Part shown: positions 34,346 to 43,370 of the stretch, in pieces
Numbering within the stretch: the stretch's first letter is position 1
Layout of the letters: each line of letters opens with the position of its first letter
Assembly: GCF_016862955.1 (NCBI RefSeq)
Contig: NZ_BONY01000020.1
Location: forward strand, 62,001 to 126,000
Direction of reading: 5' to 3'
DNA: 64,000 nt
Source of the DNA: Rhizocola hellebori
Lineage (GTDB): Bacteria > Actinomycetota > Actinomycetes > Mycobacteriales > Micromonosporaceae
Notes under the pieces: model-generated
Database searches by the model: none
What the model was told of the DNA's origin: nothing
What the model saw: only the letters and a program-made list of their open reading frames with translations
Position numbers and translations under genes: made by a program

Positions 34346-34954
34346 TCAGCAGAAGTCGGTGCCGCCGAGGAAACTCGACTTGAGGTAGGCGGCGTCACCG
34401 GCCACCATGGCGATGACCTTCTTGCTGGCGTCCAGGTCGAACATGATGCCGCGCCCGGAGGTCGTGGTCACCAGGTAGGCCATCCCGCCGCCCTTGGTGA
34501 GCTCCTCGCCGAGCGAGCCGTAGATCGACTGAAGGGCGGCCAAGGTGTTGCCCAGATACGCCCCGGACGGGGTCGGGATGGCCGTCGATCGATTGATCAG
34601 CACGTAGAGGGTGCCGTCCGGCTTGAAGCTCATCCGGACGTCCTTCCACCTGTCCTTGCCCCGGGCCGTCGTGTTCTGCGCACACGTCTCCCCGCCCGTC
34701 TTCACCTCGTCGAGCTGCCCCGCGCCCTGAAGCGCGGAAAGCTTGGCGCCCAACAGGTAGGGCCCGCTGCCGTCAACGCTGAAGGCGAGCTCCATCGTGC
34801 CGGCCGTGGCGGTCGGGCCGGGGGTGGCGCTGGCGGCCGGAGTCGGCGAGGCGGTAGTGGCTTCCGGCGCCGCGGTCGGCGCGGGTGCCGGATCCTTGGA
34901 ACAACCAGCGGCGGCGAAGAGCACAACAAGCACGGACAAGCCAATTCGCACCAT
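34346..34954 (-). CDS. Lipoprotein of unknown function
   Basis: 202 residues from ATG 34954. The start is set by the signal peptide MVRIGLSVLVVLFAAAGC, whose lipobox cysteine is followed by SKDP. A Pro/Thr/Ala-rich linker is followed by a ~150-residue domain with GPYLLGAKLSALQGAGQL and TTTSGRGIMFDLDASKKV. No family recognised. It is probably attached to the outer face of the membrane. It lies 58 bp downstream of the sigma-fusion gene on the same strand, which may reflect joint expression. Confidence 0.75.
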   Translation of the reverse strand: MVRIGLSVLVVLFAAAGCSKDPAPAPTAAPEATTASPTPAASATPGPTATAGTMELAFSVDGSGPYLLGAKLSALQGAGQLDEVKTGGETCAQNTTARGKDRWKDVRMSFKPDGTLYVLINRSTAIPTPSGAYLGNTLAALQSIYGSLGEELTKGGGMAYLVTTTSGRGIMFDLDASKKVIAMVAGDAAYLKSSFLGGTDFC

Positions 34955-35012
34955 GTCCCAAGTGGACCTCAAAACCGTTGCCGATCGCAATCCATTGTCC
35001 GACAATCCCTGG

Positions 35013-36686
35013 TCACGGTTCGATCAGTATCCACTCCCGCTGCTGCCCCGCGCCGGTGCCGATGACGTAGCCGGGCGAGATTCGCAACACGATCGTGCCG
35101 TCGCTGAGCACCTGAACGCCGGACGGATCCGCCACACCGATCGGTGTTTCCACACCATCTCGGTAGTACGAGGCCGCGTGCGGGCGCAGCAACACCACCG
35201 TCCCGTCGCCTATCGGCATCCAGCCGGTAACCGTGGCGAAGTCCGGCACGCCCATCGTGGTCCAGGTCGCGCCCACCAGCTTGATGAGGTTGCCCTTCGC
35301 GGGCATCCACAGCTCCTTGCCGTCGGGCGAGAGGCGAACCTCCGACGGATCGTCGCCAACTTGCACGCCGATCGGCAAGTCGACCTCCTGCCACGTCCGG
35401 GCCTTGTCCTGGCTGCGATACAGGTTCGGGCTTTGGCTCGCCAGCCACAGGCGGCCGTCCCCGCCGTTGATCACGCGCGTGGTCCCGTCGTGTACCGGCA
35501 GGCTGGTAGTGACCTCACCCGCACCGGCCCGGTAGAGCTTGGCATTCGCGCACTCGACTTTCGCGGACTCAAATCCGGTGGCCCCCGGGCAAAGCGTGTA
35601 GTACTCGCCCAGCAGCGCATACAGCGACTGGGTCGGCGGGGTCGCTTGCGAGGTGTATGTCGCACCACCATTCGTGGTCAGGTAATACGTCTTCGGCGGC
35701 GTCAAGTCGTGCACGGCGAAGACCTGCTGGTTGAAGATGTACAGGTCCACGATCGACCCCTTGAGAGCGGGAAGCTTGATGTTGCGCCAGCTGAGGCCAC
35801 GGTCGGTGGTGTAGTCCAGGGCGTACTGACACGCCAGCTCCTGCCGCACGTTCGCGACGCACGACACGAAGAGCGCCCAGATGTTGTTGCTGCCCAAAAA
35901 GTACAGCCTGGGCTGCTCGGCGAAGGCACGTCCGTGCGACGGCAGCGTGCGGGACTCAGGGGACAGCGGATGAACGGTCGCCGAAGGCGTGGGCGTCGGG
36001 TTCACCGGCGCTGACGTCGGGCCGATTACCGGCGGAACCTTGGCGTCCTGCCGAAGGGCGATGGCCAGCGGGATCACCAGCAGCGCCAGGACAATCGCGG
36101 CCACGGCGGCCCGCCGGGCGTTGCGCCGCTTGCGAACCCCCGCCACGGTCTGTGCCACGCCGGGGGCCTGGATGGCGCTGGCGGTGGCCCTTTCCCAGAC
36201 CGGCGCCTGCTTCTCCACAAAGTACTCGGCCAGCTGGGACCGGCCCCGCGACAGCCACGACCGCACGGTGCCTTCGGCAACCCCTTGCTGCTCAGCGATT
36301 TCGGCCGTCGACAGGTGAGCCAGATGGTGCAACACGACGGCGAGCCGGTGGTTGGGCGGCAGGGTGGCCAGCGCTCGCGACAGCGCGACACGTTCCGGCC
36401 CCGGCCCCTCGACATGCTCTATCCGCTCCCGCTTCAGGTGGCGCATCGCGACCTGCAAGTGGCGCAGCCGGCTGGTGGCCAGGTTCCAGGCCACCCTGCG
36501 CACCCAGCCCGCGGCATCGCCGTAGGCGCTGACCTTGTTCCAGTGATCCAGCGCGCGGCAGAACGCTTCCTGGGTAAGGTCCTGCGCCTCGGCGTGATCG
36601 TCCAGATATGCCGAGAGTTGTCCCGCTATGCGGTGAAAGTGCGTCGAGTAGAACTCGGCGAACTCGCCCGTATCCACCTGCGTCAT
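35013..36686 (-). CDS. ECF sigma factor fused to a membrane helix and an extracytoplasmic beta-propeller-like domain
   Basis: 557 residues from ATG 36686 (preceded by GGAGAAGG). Residues ~8-75 are sigma region 2 (FAEFYSTHFHRIAGQLSAYL; DLTQEAFCRALDHW). Residues ~100-155 are region 4 (ALATLPPNHRLAVVLHHLAH; EIAEQQGVAEGTVRSWLSRG). After a short linker a single membrane helix spans ~192-211, then a Pro/Thr-rich stretch and ~330 residues with repeated sialidase/sortilin-like strands (TTDRGLSWRN, TTNGGATYTS, SQDKARTWQEV). So sigma and sensor are one polypeptide tethered to the membrane. Release would need proteolysis, or the protein could act while anchored. C-terminal fusions are known in some ECF groups. 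Confidence 0.88.
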   Translation of the reverse strand: MTQVDTGEFAEFYSTHFHRIAGQLSAYLDDHAEAQDLTQEAFCRALDHWNKVSAYGDAAGWVRRVAWNLATSRLRHLQVAMRHLKRERIEHVEGPGPERVALSRALATLPPNHRLAVVLHHLAHLSTAEIAEQQGVAEGTVRSWLSRGRSQLAEYFVEKQAPVWERATASAIQAPGVAQTVAGVRKRRNARRAAVAAIVLALLVIPLAIALRQDAKVPPVIGPTSAPVNPTPTPSATVHPLSPESRTLPSHGRAFAEQPRLYFLGSNNIWALFVSCVANVRQELACQYALDYTTDRGLSWRNIKLPALKGSIVDLYIFNQQVFAVHDLTPPKTYYLTTNGGATYTSQATPPTQSLYALLGEYYTLCPGATGFESAKVECANAKLYRAGAGEVTTSLPVHDGTTRVINGGDGRLWLASQSPNLYRSQDKARTWQEVDLPIGVQVGDDPSEVRLSPDGKELWMPAKGNLIKLVGATWTTMGVPDFATVTGWMPIGDGTVVLLRPHAASYYRDGVETPIGVADPSGVQVLSDGTIVLRISPGYVIGTGAGQQREWILIEP

Positions 36687-36836
36687 GCCTTCTCCTGTCG
36701 CGTGTCCGAACTGGCACGCGCTCGGGCCGGCCTTTGTTGCATCGGTTGAGCCTGTAGTTTGCCGAGCCATCGCTTAGCGATCAAGCCCCGCGGGGTACCG
36801 CCCTAAATGAACACGCCCTCGACATAGGAGGAAGCA

Positions 36837-37970
36837 ATGGACATAGGTGCCGCCGTGGCCGACATGTGGCGCACAGTGATCGTCTTCATTCCCAAGGCGG
36901 TCGCTTTTGTAGCGATTCTTGTCATCGGGTGGCTGGTGGCCAGATTCCTGCGCAAGTGGGTCGACCGGCTCCTGGAACGGGTGGGCTTCGACCGGGCCGT
37001 GCAACGCGGCGGCCTTCGGCGCTGGCTTGCCGGCGGAAAGTACGACGCGTCAGGCATCGTCGCCACCCTCGTCTACTACGCCGTCCTGCTTTTCACCCTC
37101 CAGCTGGCCTTCGGGCTGTGGGGCCCCAACCCGGTGTCCGACCTCATTCAAGGCGTGATCGCCTGGCTGCCCAAGGCATTGGTCGCGATCGTCATCATCG
37201 TGGTCGCCGCGGCGCTCGCGTCGGCGGTCAAGGACGTGGTCAGCTCCGCACTGGCCGGGCTGTCCTACGGTCGGTTGCTGGCCAGCCTGGCCAGCTTCTT
37301 CATCATCGGCCTCGGCATCATCGCGGCGCTCAACCAGGTCGGCATCGCCACCACGGTCACCATGCCGGTGCTGATCGCCGTCCTGGCCACCGTCGCCGGA
37401 ATCCTCATCGTCGGCGTGGGTGGCGGCATGATCCGCCCGATGCAGCAGCGCTGGGAGCGGTGGCTGGGCCGCGCCGAGCAGGAATCGGAAAACCTCAAGG
37501 AGCACATCCAGGCCCACGCCGCCGGCCGCCGCGACGCCATCGCCGCCGCGGAAGCGCAAGCGCAGGCGGAAGCGGCCCGTGTCCGGGCCGAGTCGGCCAG
37601 CGCCGACGAGACCCAGCTGGTCCCGGTGGCAGCGGTCACCGGCACAGCCCGCCCGGTCAACAGCAGCGTCCAAACCCAGAAGCTGCCCCGAATCACCGAC
37701 CAGTCCGCACCTTCACAACCCGCGCAAGCGGTCCAGGCATCGCCACCGGTCCGGCCCGCGCAGCCACCGCAACCCGCGCAGCCACCGAAAGCAGCCCAGC
37801 CGCCGCAAGCTGCGCAGCCGGTCCAAGCCTCCCAACCGGTGCGGCCCGCGCAGCCGCCGCAAGCTACGGAGCCGACACAGGCTACGCAGCCGGCTCCGTC
37901 GGAGCGCCCGACCGAGCGAACCCGGGCACCGAAACAGGTCGAGCCCGCCGATCCCGGCAACGACCAATAA
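36837..37970 (+). CDS. Mechanosensitive-channel-like membrane protein with Pro/Gln-rich tail
   Basis: 377 residues, with GGAGGAAG 4 nt before the ATG. Four to five hydrophobic helices in residues ~10-205 show the TM-helix repeat pattern of small MscS-related or CmpX-like proteins (VIVFIPKAVAFVAILVIGW and LIQGVIAWLPKALVAIVIIV are equivalent). The canonical MscS beta-domain after the last helix is missing. It is replaced by a charged coiled segment (~205-255) and a ~110-residue low-complexity tail of RPAQPPQ/AQPPQAAQP repeats, presumably cytosolic and disordered. Role in osmotic or envelope stress is inferred from the family only. A strong hairpin follows. Confidence 0.8.
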   Translation: MDIGAAVADMWRTVIVFIPKAVAFVAILVIGWLVARFLRKWVDRLLERVGFDRAVQRGGLRRWLAGGKYDASGIVATLVYYAVLLFTLQLAFGLWGPNPVSDLIQGVIAWLPKALVAIVIIVVAAALASAVKDVVSSALAGLSYGRLLASLASFFIIGLGIIAALNQVGIATTVTMPVLIAVLATVAGILIVGVGGGMIRPMQQRWERWLGRAEQESENLKEHIQAHAAGRRDAIAAAEAQAQAEAARVRAESASADETQLVPVAAVTGTARPVNSSVQTQKLPRITDQSAPSQPAQAVQASPPVRPAQPPQPAQPPKAAQPPQAAQPVQASQPVRPAQPPQATEPTQATQPAPSERPTERTRAPKQVEPADPGNDQ

Positions 37971-37985
37971 CAGCAACCGATCCAG

Positions 37986-38013
37986 CGCGGCCGGGCATGC
38001 CTGCCCGGCCGCG
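37986..38013. terminator. Perfect GC-rich hairpin between converging genes
   Basis: CGCGGCCGGGCA (37986-37997) and TGCCCGGCCGCG (38002-38013) pair perfectly over 12 bp with a 4-nt loop. It sits between the stops of the membrane-protein gene and the M23 gene and could terminate both. There is no T-tract on either side. Confidence 0.7.
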
Positions 38014-38025
38014 TTGAGGTGATGA

Positions 38026-39477
38026 CTAGCGGCCGACCAGGACTAGCTGGGTGGAGTTGTCGGGCAGACCGGCCAGGGCGACTCGGCTGCCTCGGGCGGG
38101 GGTGGTGGTGCCCTGGCCGGGCAGGCTGTTGAATTCGGTCCACGAGCCGTTGCCGGCCCGTACCCGGTGGTAGATGGCGTCGTCGGCACCGACGATGACC
38201 ACCTGGGCGGTGCCGTTGGGCAGGCCGGCGATGGTGACGTCCTTGGCGACCGCGGGGCTTGTCGTGCCGACGCCGTTGAGCGGGGCGAACGGGGTCCAGC
38301 TGCCGGAGGCCAGGCGCACGCGGTGGTGCAGCTGCCCGCCCCCGCCCGCGATGACGACTTGGGCGGAACCGTCGGGCAGGGCGGCGATCGCCACGGCGCT
38401 GCCCTGTGCGGTGGCGCCGGTGCCGTTGCCGTTGAGGGGCTGGAATTCGGTCCAGACCCCGCTGGTCTGCCGGAGCCGGTGGTAGATGCCGTTGTCCATG
38501 CCGACGATGAGCACCTGCGCGGTGTTGTCGGGCTGGCCGCTGATGGCGACGTCCCTGGCGCCGGCCGGCGTGGTGGTGCCGAAACCGTTGAGGCGGCCGA
38601 ATTCTGTCCAGGCGCCGTTGGCTTGGCGGACGCGGTGGTAGACGGTGTCGTCCGCGCCGACCAAGACCAGCTGGGCCGAGCCGTTGGGCAGTCCGCAGAT
38701 GGCCACCCGCTTGCCCTGGGCCGGGGAGGTGGTGCCCATGCCGTTGAGCGGCTGGAATTCTGTCCAGGTGCCGTTGGCTTGGCGGACCCGGTGGTAGAGG
38801 CGATCGTCGGCGCCGATGATGGCGACCTGGGCGGAGCCGTCGGGCAACCCGGCCACGGCCATGTCTTTAGCGTTGCCGGGCAACGAGGTCTGGAAACCGT
38901 TCAGCGGCCGGAAACCTGTCCAGCTGCCGGAGGCGGCGCGCAGCTGGTGGTACATCGGGCCGGAGGTTCCGGCGGGCGGAGCCGGGTTGTTCGCGATGTA
39001 CTCCAGCGGATTGATCCGCACCCCGGCGGGATTAATCATGTGCCAGTGCACGTGCGGGCCGGTCGAGCTGCCCGAGCCGGGTGCGCCGGCGGCCCCGCCG
39101 GAGAGCCCGACGATGGCGCCCGCCCCGACGCCGGTTCCGTTGGCGAGCAAGAACTGTGACAGGTGAAGGTATTGACTGCGGTATCCCTCGGCGTGGCTGA
39201 TGGTGACGGTGTGCCCGCCCGTGCCGTTGAACGGGGTGTTGGTCACGGTGCCCGCCCCGCACGCGGGCAGCCCGGTGCCTACCGGCATCGCGAAGTCGAT
39301 GCCGCCCAGCGAGCCGCGGGCCAGGTGTTCCTGCCACCCATCGGTGATCGGGTACCCGGCGAATGGGTTGTAGATGGCGGGCCCGGCAAACGCTGGGGCG
39401 GGCAGCAGAAGGCCGCCGGCGGACAGACCGGTGACCGCCGCCGCGCCACGGATGAGGGTTCTCCTGGTGACTGGCAT
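38026..39477 (-). CDS. Secreted M23-like peptidase fold with six-blade propeller/lectin-like repeats
   Basis: 483 residues from ATG 39477. The signal TRRTLIRGAAAVTGLSAGG...AFA has a twin-arginine motif, so Tat export is likely. Residues ~45-155 are an M23 (LytM-type) domain: GGIDFAMPVG with D61, SQYLHLSQF, and HVH at 142-144. The usual first zinc ligand, the His of HxGxD, is Leu57 here. From ~165 to the end six repeats of about 50 residues follow, each with GSWTEFQPLNG-type strands and DGSAQVVIVGADD-type strands. They are expected to close a six-bladed propeller of the kind that binds sugars. It may remodel or bind peptidoglycan. Confidence 0.85.
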   Translation of the reverse strand: MPVTRRTLIRGAAAVTGLSAGGLLLPAPAFAGPAIYNPFAGYPITDGWQEHLARGSLGGIDFAMPVGTGLPACGAGTVTNTPFNGTGGHTVTISHAEGYRSQYLHLSQFLLANGTGVGAGAIVGLSGGAAGAPGSGSSTGPHVHWHMINPAGVRINPLEYIANNPAPPAGTSGPMYHQLRAASGSWTGFRPLNGFQTSLPGNAKDMAVAGLPDGSAQVAIIGADDRLYHRVRQANGTWTEFQPLNGMGTTSPAQGKRVAICGLPNGSAQLVLVGADDTVYHRVRQANGAWTEFGRLNGFGTTTPAGARDVAISGQPDNTAQVLIVGMDNGIYHRLRQTSGVWTEFQPLNGNGTGATAQGSAVAIAALPDGSAQVVIAGGGGQLHHRVRLASGSWTPFAPLNGVGTTSPAVAKDVTIAGLPNGTAQVVIVGADDAIYHRVRAGNGSWTEFNSLPGQGTTTPARGSRVALAGLPDNSTQLVLVGR

Positions 39478-39560
39478 GCGTGCACGGTAGGGGCGGCGAA
39501 CCCGCAGATACAACTACGCATTTCTACGTATCGACGAATGCATCGTCATGGTGTAGGGAG

Positions 39561-41093
39561 TCAGCTTCTGGCCGGAATGAAGCCGTCCAGGATGATCTGG
39601 AGCTCGTCGCGGTCGGCGTCCCACGTCGCGGCCGGGGTGCGCCAGTAGATCGAATAGGCCTGGTCCGGCGCGGTGATGAAGCCCCGGTTGAGCACGTGCA
39701 CCGGGGTGTTGCCAAGGGTGTAGGTGAACTCCCAATCCGCGGCTTTGTCCCAATAGGACACAGGCTCCAGTCGGATGCGCTGGTAGTTGCGATATCCGTT
39801 GCGCCGCGCGGCCTCGTTGTTGCGCCAGTCCTGCACCGGGTCCGGCTTCGGGGTGCGGGACTGCTCGATGAGCAGCAGCCGCCCGGTCGCCTTGTCCTGC
39901 CATTGGGCTCGCCCGTCGCCGTCCCGGCTGAACTGCCAGCCGTCGGGAACGGGCACCTTGAAGCCGTTCCCGTCGTCGCGCCATTGCCAGCCGGCCGGGA
40001 GCTGGAAGCCGGTGGGTGCGGGCTTGACCGACGGCTGCACCGATTGGTTGGCCGAGGGCTGGGCCGACGGCGACGATGCCGCGCCCTGGTCGCGTGACGA
40101 GGAGCGGTCCAGCAGGAACAGCACCACAGCACCCAGCGCCAGCAACAAAACCAAGGCCCACAACCATTTTCGGCTGGTACCAGGCGAAGCCCGCCGCGGC
40201 GGCGAGGTGGGCAGCGCCCGGGTGGCTTTCGCCCTGGGCGGCGCCATCGCCTCGCGCAGCATCCGCTGCGCCGTGGCCGAGTCCAGACGCCGGCCCGGAT
40301 TCTTCTCCAGCAGCCCCATCAACACCGGTGTCAGCGGCCCGGACCGGCGCGGCGGCGGGATCGGCTCGGTGGCCAGCGCGGTCAGCGTCTCCATCGTCGA
40401 GGCCCGGCCGAACGGCGGCTTGCCTTCCGTTGCCGCGTAAAGGGTGGCGCCCAGCGACCACAGGTCGGAGGCTTTGCTGGTCTTGCCGTCGCGCGCGCGT
40501 TCCGGGGCGAGGTAGGCCGGTGACCCGATCAGCAAACCTGTCCGGGTCACGAACGGGTCGCCGGGCATGGTGGCGATGCCGAAGTCGGTCAGCACCGCCC
40601 GGCCGTCCTGGGTCAGCAAAACGTTGCCGGGCTTGACATCGCGGTGCACCACGCCCACCTCGTGCGCGGCGCTGAGCGCCTGCAGGATCTCCAGCCCGAT
40701 CCCCGCCACCCGCTGCGGGGACAGGTCGTCGCCGTCGGACATGGCTTCATGCAACGACTTGCCCGGCAGGTACTCCATCACGATCCACGGATCGCCCTTG
40801 CCCACCTCGACCACGTCGAAGACCCTTACCACATGGGGGTGGTTCAGCTGGGCCACCGCCCGCGCCTCGCGCATCGAGCGGGCCTGCATCTCGCCGCGTT
40901 CCGCCGTGGTCAGGCCCGGCGGCGGCACGAGTTCCTTGATGGCCACATCACGGTTGAGCACCTCGTCGCGGGCACGCCAGACCCGCCCCATGCCCCCCTG
41001 ACCCAGCGGGTGCAGCAGGCGGTAACGGTCGGCGACGAGCAGCGACTGTGCCGTGGACACGATTATCGGGTACCCAAAGAAGCCAAAGCTCAC
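39561..41093 (-). CDS. Membrane Ser/Thr protein kinase, PknB-type
   Basis: 510 residues from GTG 41093, supported by a GTGA overlap with the preceding gene. GTG 41060 is an alternative. Kinase domain ~23-285: G-loop LGQGGMGRV (30-38), K53, E76, HRDVKPGN (150-157), DFG at 170-172, SPAYLAPE. A Pro-rich juxtamembrane part leads to one membrane helix at ~309-329. A Ser/Gln/Pro linker and a ~150-residue external domain follow (PAGWQWRDDGNGFKVPVPDGW; closing ELQIILDGFIP), with no PASTA repeats. All catalytic residues are present. The external domain occurs in many actinobacterial kinases; its ligand is unknown. Confidence 0.92.
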   Translation of the reverse strand: MSFGFFGYPIIVSTAQSLLVADRYRLLHPLGQGGMGRVWRARDEVLNRDVAIKELVPPPGLTTAERGEMQARSMREARAVAQLNHPHVVRVFDVVEVGKGDPWIVMEYLPGKSLHEAMSDGDDLSPQRVAGIGLEILQALSAAHEVGVVHRDVKPGNVLLTQDGRAVLTDFGIATMPGDPFVTRTGLLIGSPAYLAPERARDGKTSKASDLWSLGATLYAATEGKPPFGRASTMETLTALATEPIPPPRRSGPLTPVLMGLLEKNPGRRLDSATAQRMLREAMAPPRAKATRALPTSPPRRASPGTSRKWLWALVLLLALGAVVLFLLDRSSSRDQGAASSPSAQPSANQSVQPSVKPAPTGFQLPAGWQWRDDGNGFKVPVPDGWQFSRDGDGRAQWQDKATGRLLLIEQSRTPKPDPVQDWRNNEAARRNGYRNYQRIRLEPVSYWDKAADWEFTYTLGNTPVHVLNRGFITAPDQAYSIYWRTPAATWDADRDELQIILDGFIPARS

Positions 41094-41509
41094 ACAGCGC
41101 GGTGCCGGCCGGCCCCGGGCGGCTCGTCGTCATAGGCCTCGACCACCGAGCCGAGCTCCTCATCGGTGAGTTCGTCGCGTTCCTCACCTATGGCCAGGCG
41201 CATGTTCTCGATCTCCTCTTCGGCGGAGGGAAGCCGCCACTTCGTGGGCCACGGGTTGGGCAGGTGACCCTCCCGAATCGCCTGCCGCGCTTGACGTGTG
41301 TTGCGGTACGACAGCGGGATGGTGCTGAACGGCAGGCGCTGACCCGTGCTACGGGAACGGACCCGGCCCGGCCGCACGAACGGCCTCGGGCCAGGCCCGT
41401 TTTCGATCCACCAGCGCAAGGTCACCTCGAGGTTGCCGAACGGATGCATGATCACGACGAGGATGTCGTCCAGATCAAGGCCTTCCGCCGGTGATGGCAT
41501 GGCCCCCAA
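41090..41509 (-). CDS. Hypothetical protein coupled to the kinase gene
   Basis: 139 residues, charged, no membrane segment. It has a structured-looking centre (RLPFSTIPLSYRNTRQARQA) and an acidic C-terminal half (SAEEEIENMRLAIGEERDEL). No family recognised. Its stop overlaps the kinase start as GTGA, so the kinase is translated from the same message. It could be a kinase substrate or regulator (inference from coupling only). Confidence 0.6.
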   Translation of the reverse strand: MGAMPSPAEGLDLDDILVVIMHPFGNLEVTLRWWIENGPGPRPFVRPGRVRSRSTGQRLPFSTIPLSYRNTRQARQAIREGHLPNPWPTKWRLPSAEEEIENMRLAIGEERDELTDEELGSVVEAYDDEPPGAGRHRAV

Positions 41510-41532
41510 TATAGGCGAACTTCGCTGGCTGT

Positions 41533-42342
41533 CTAGCGCTTGATGCCCACGCCACCAAACTCGGTGACGATGGTGGTGTCATTGCCGTCCGGCCGCCATT
41601 GCGAAACCGTCACCACGCCGGGCTCCTGCAGCTCGGTGCCTTCGAAGAAGCGGCCGATCTCCTTGGGGCTGCGGGCGGTGATCGGTGCCGAGCCGCCTTC
41701 GTTCCACATGCGCATAGCCTGTGCCACGGCTTCGGCGTGAACTTCCATGGTGGGATGGGAGATCACGAGGTAGCTGCCGGCGGGAACGGCTTGCACGAGC
41801 TGGCGCACGATTGCCTGCGCCTGCTCGTCGTCGGTGACGAAGTTCATGATGCCGAGCAGCATGATGGCTACTGGCTGGCCGAAGTCGAGGGTGCGGGCGG
41901 CAGCCTCGAGAATCGCGCCAGGGTCGCGGACGTCGGCGTCGATGTAGTCGGTGGCGCCCAGCGCGGTGCTTGTCAGCAGGGCACGGGCGTGGACGAGCAC
42001 CATCGGGTCGTTGTCCACATATACGATCCGGGCGGCCGGATTGGCCGCCTGAGCGACCTCATGGGTGTTGTTCGCGGTGGGTAGTCCGGTGCCGATGTCG
42101 AGGAACTGGCCGATGCCACTGGCACCGGCAAGATGGCGCACGACGCGGCCCAGAAATTCGCGGTTGTAACGAGCCGACTGGACCAGCTCTGGCATGAAGG
42201 TGAGCACCTGTTGTGCCGCTTCACGATCGACCGCGAAGTTGTCCTTGCCCCCGAGAAGGTAGTTCCACAGCCGGGCCGAATGGGCCACTGTGGTGTCCAA
42301 ACGCGATAGAGGATCGCTCGCGCCGGGCATCGTGTCGTTCAC
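41533..42342 (-). CDS. DUF574-type SAM-dependent methyltransferase
   Basis: 269 residues from GTG 42342 (AGG 7 nt upstream; ATG 42357 adds five residues). The N-terminal signature ARLWNYLLGGKDNFAVDR, the SAM motif FLDIGTGLPTANNTHEVAQ, VYVDNDPMVLVHARALL and ADVRDPGAIL identify the DUF574 (PF04672) family. It is abundant in actinobacteria and of unknown substrate. These genes very often sit near Scr1-type regulators and DUF397 genes, as here. Confidence 0.9.
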   Translation of the reverse strand: MNDTMPGASDPLSRLDTTVAHSARLWNYLLGGKDNFAVDREAAQQVLTFMPELVQSARYNREFLGRVVRHLAGASGIGQFLDIGTGLPTANNTHEVAQAANPAARIVYVDNDPMVLVHARALLTSTALGATDYIDADVRDPGAILEAAARTLDFGQPVAIMLLGIMNFVTDDEQAQAIVRQLVQAVPAGSYLVISHPTMEVHAEAVAQAMRMWNEGGSAPITARSPKEIGRFFEGTELQEPGVVTVSQWRPDGNDTTIVTEFGGVGIKR

Positions 42343-42420
42343 GAATGCACCTCGCATTTACGGTGGGTGGGAGTTGGACCAACCTAGGGTAATGGTCGGT
42401 TCGAGGGATGGGAATGGTTG

Positions 42421-43305
42421 TCACTCGTTGAGCTCAGAGGCGATCCGGCGCAGAAGCGCTTCGGTCTGCTCCGGTTGAGCGGCCTCGATACACAGTGTCT
42501 CCATGGCCACTGCATATTGATCGATATCGTCTCGCTTGTCGAGGTAGAGCGCGCTGGTGAGCTGTTCGACGTAGACCACGTCGGGCAGCTCCGGCTCGGC
42601 GAATCGCAGGATGCTGAAGGCACCGCCGACCGCGGCGTGCCCGCCGACCCGAAAGGGCACGACCTGGATGGTGATGTTGGGCTGAGCAGCCGACTCCACC
42701 AGGAACTCGATCTGCTCACGCATCACGGCGGGCCCGCCCATCGGCCGGCGCAACGCCGCCTCGTCGATGACCACCCACAGCTGCGGCGCACTGGGCTGGG
42801 TCAGCACCTTCTTACGCGCCATGCGTACGTCGACACGCCGCTCGACCTCCTCATCGGAGGCCCGCGTGTGTCCGTGCCGCACCAGGGTGCGGGCATAGGC
42901 GGGGGTCTGCAACAGGCCGGGGACGAATTGGACCTCGTAGTTTCGGATGAGCGAGGCCGCCGCTTCCAGGCCTATATATGGCTGAAACCACGACGGCAGC
43001 ACGTCGCTGTAGCGGTGCCACCAGCCGGGGGCATTAGCGCTGCGGGCCAGAGCCAGCAGCCGGTCGCGCTCTTCGCCGCCCTCCAGCCCGTAGAGGGTGA
43101 GCAGGTCTTCGACGTCGCGTTCCTTGAACCCGACCCGGCCCAGCTCCATCCGGCTGATCTTCGACTCCGAGGCCCGGATCTGCCACCCGGCGTCCTCCCG
43201 GGTGACGCCGCGCGACTCCCGCAGACGCCGCAGGTGCGCGCCGAGCACAATGCGCAACACCGTTGGCCCGCCGGTCATCCCGGCTTCTCCGGGCGTCGAA
43301 GTCAC
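42421..43305 (-). CDS. Scr1-family helix-turn-helix regulator (DUF5753)
   Basis: 294 residues from GTG 43305; ATG 43278 is possible. An XRE-type HTH lies at ~18-75 (LGAHLRRLRESRGVTREDAG, ASESKISRMELGR). Then comes a DUF5753 sensor-like domain: YIGLEAAASLIRNYEVQFVP, GLLQTPAYARTLV, and ITIQVVPFRVGGHAAVGG. Such regulators pair with a small DUF397 protein in a family that includes developmental and antibiotic regulators of Streptomyces; pairs behave like toxin-antitoxin or regulator-antagonist sets. The DUF397 gene lies just upstream on the same strand. Confidence 0.92.
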   Translation of the reverse strand: MTSTPGEAGMTGGPTVLRIVLGAHLRRLRESRGVTREDAGWQIRASESKISRMELGRVGFKERDVEDLLTLYGLEGGEERDRLLALARSANAPGWWHRYSDVLPSWFQPYIGLEAAASLIRNYEVQFVPGLLQTPAYARTLVRHGHTRASDEEVERRVDVRMARKKVLTQPSAPQLWVVIDEAALRRPMGGPAVMREQIEFLVESAAQPNITIQVVPFRVGGHAAVGGAFSILRFAEPELPDVVYVEQLTSALYLDKRDDIDQYAVAMETLCIEAAQPEQTEALLRRIASELNE

Positions 43306-43370
43306 CCCGTTACCCCCTTTTGATTGCCAAGCATGCCATGATCGGCGCCCGACCGTCCTTATCGGACGGC

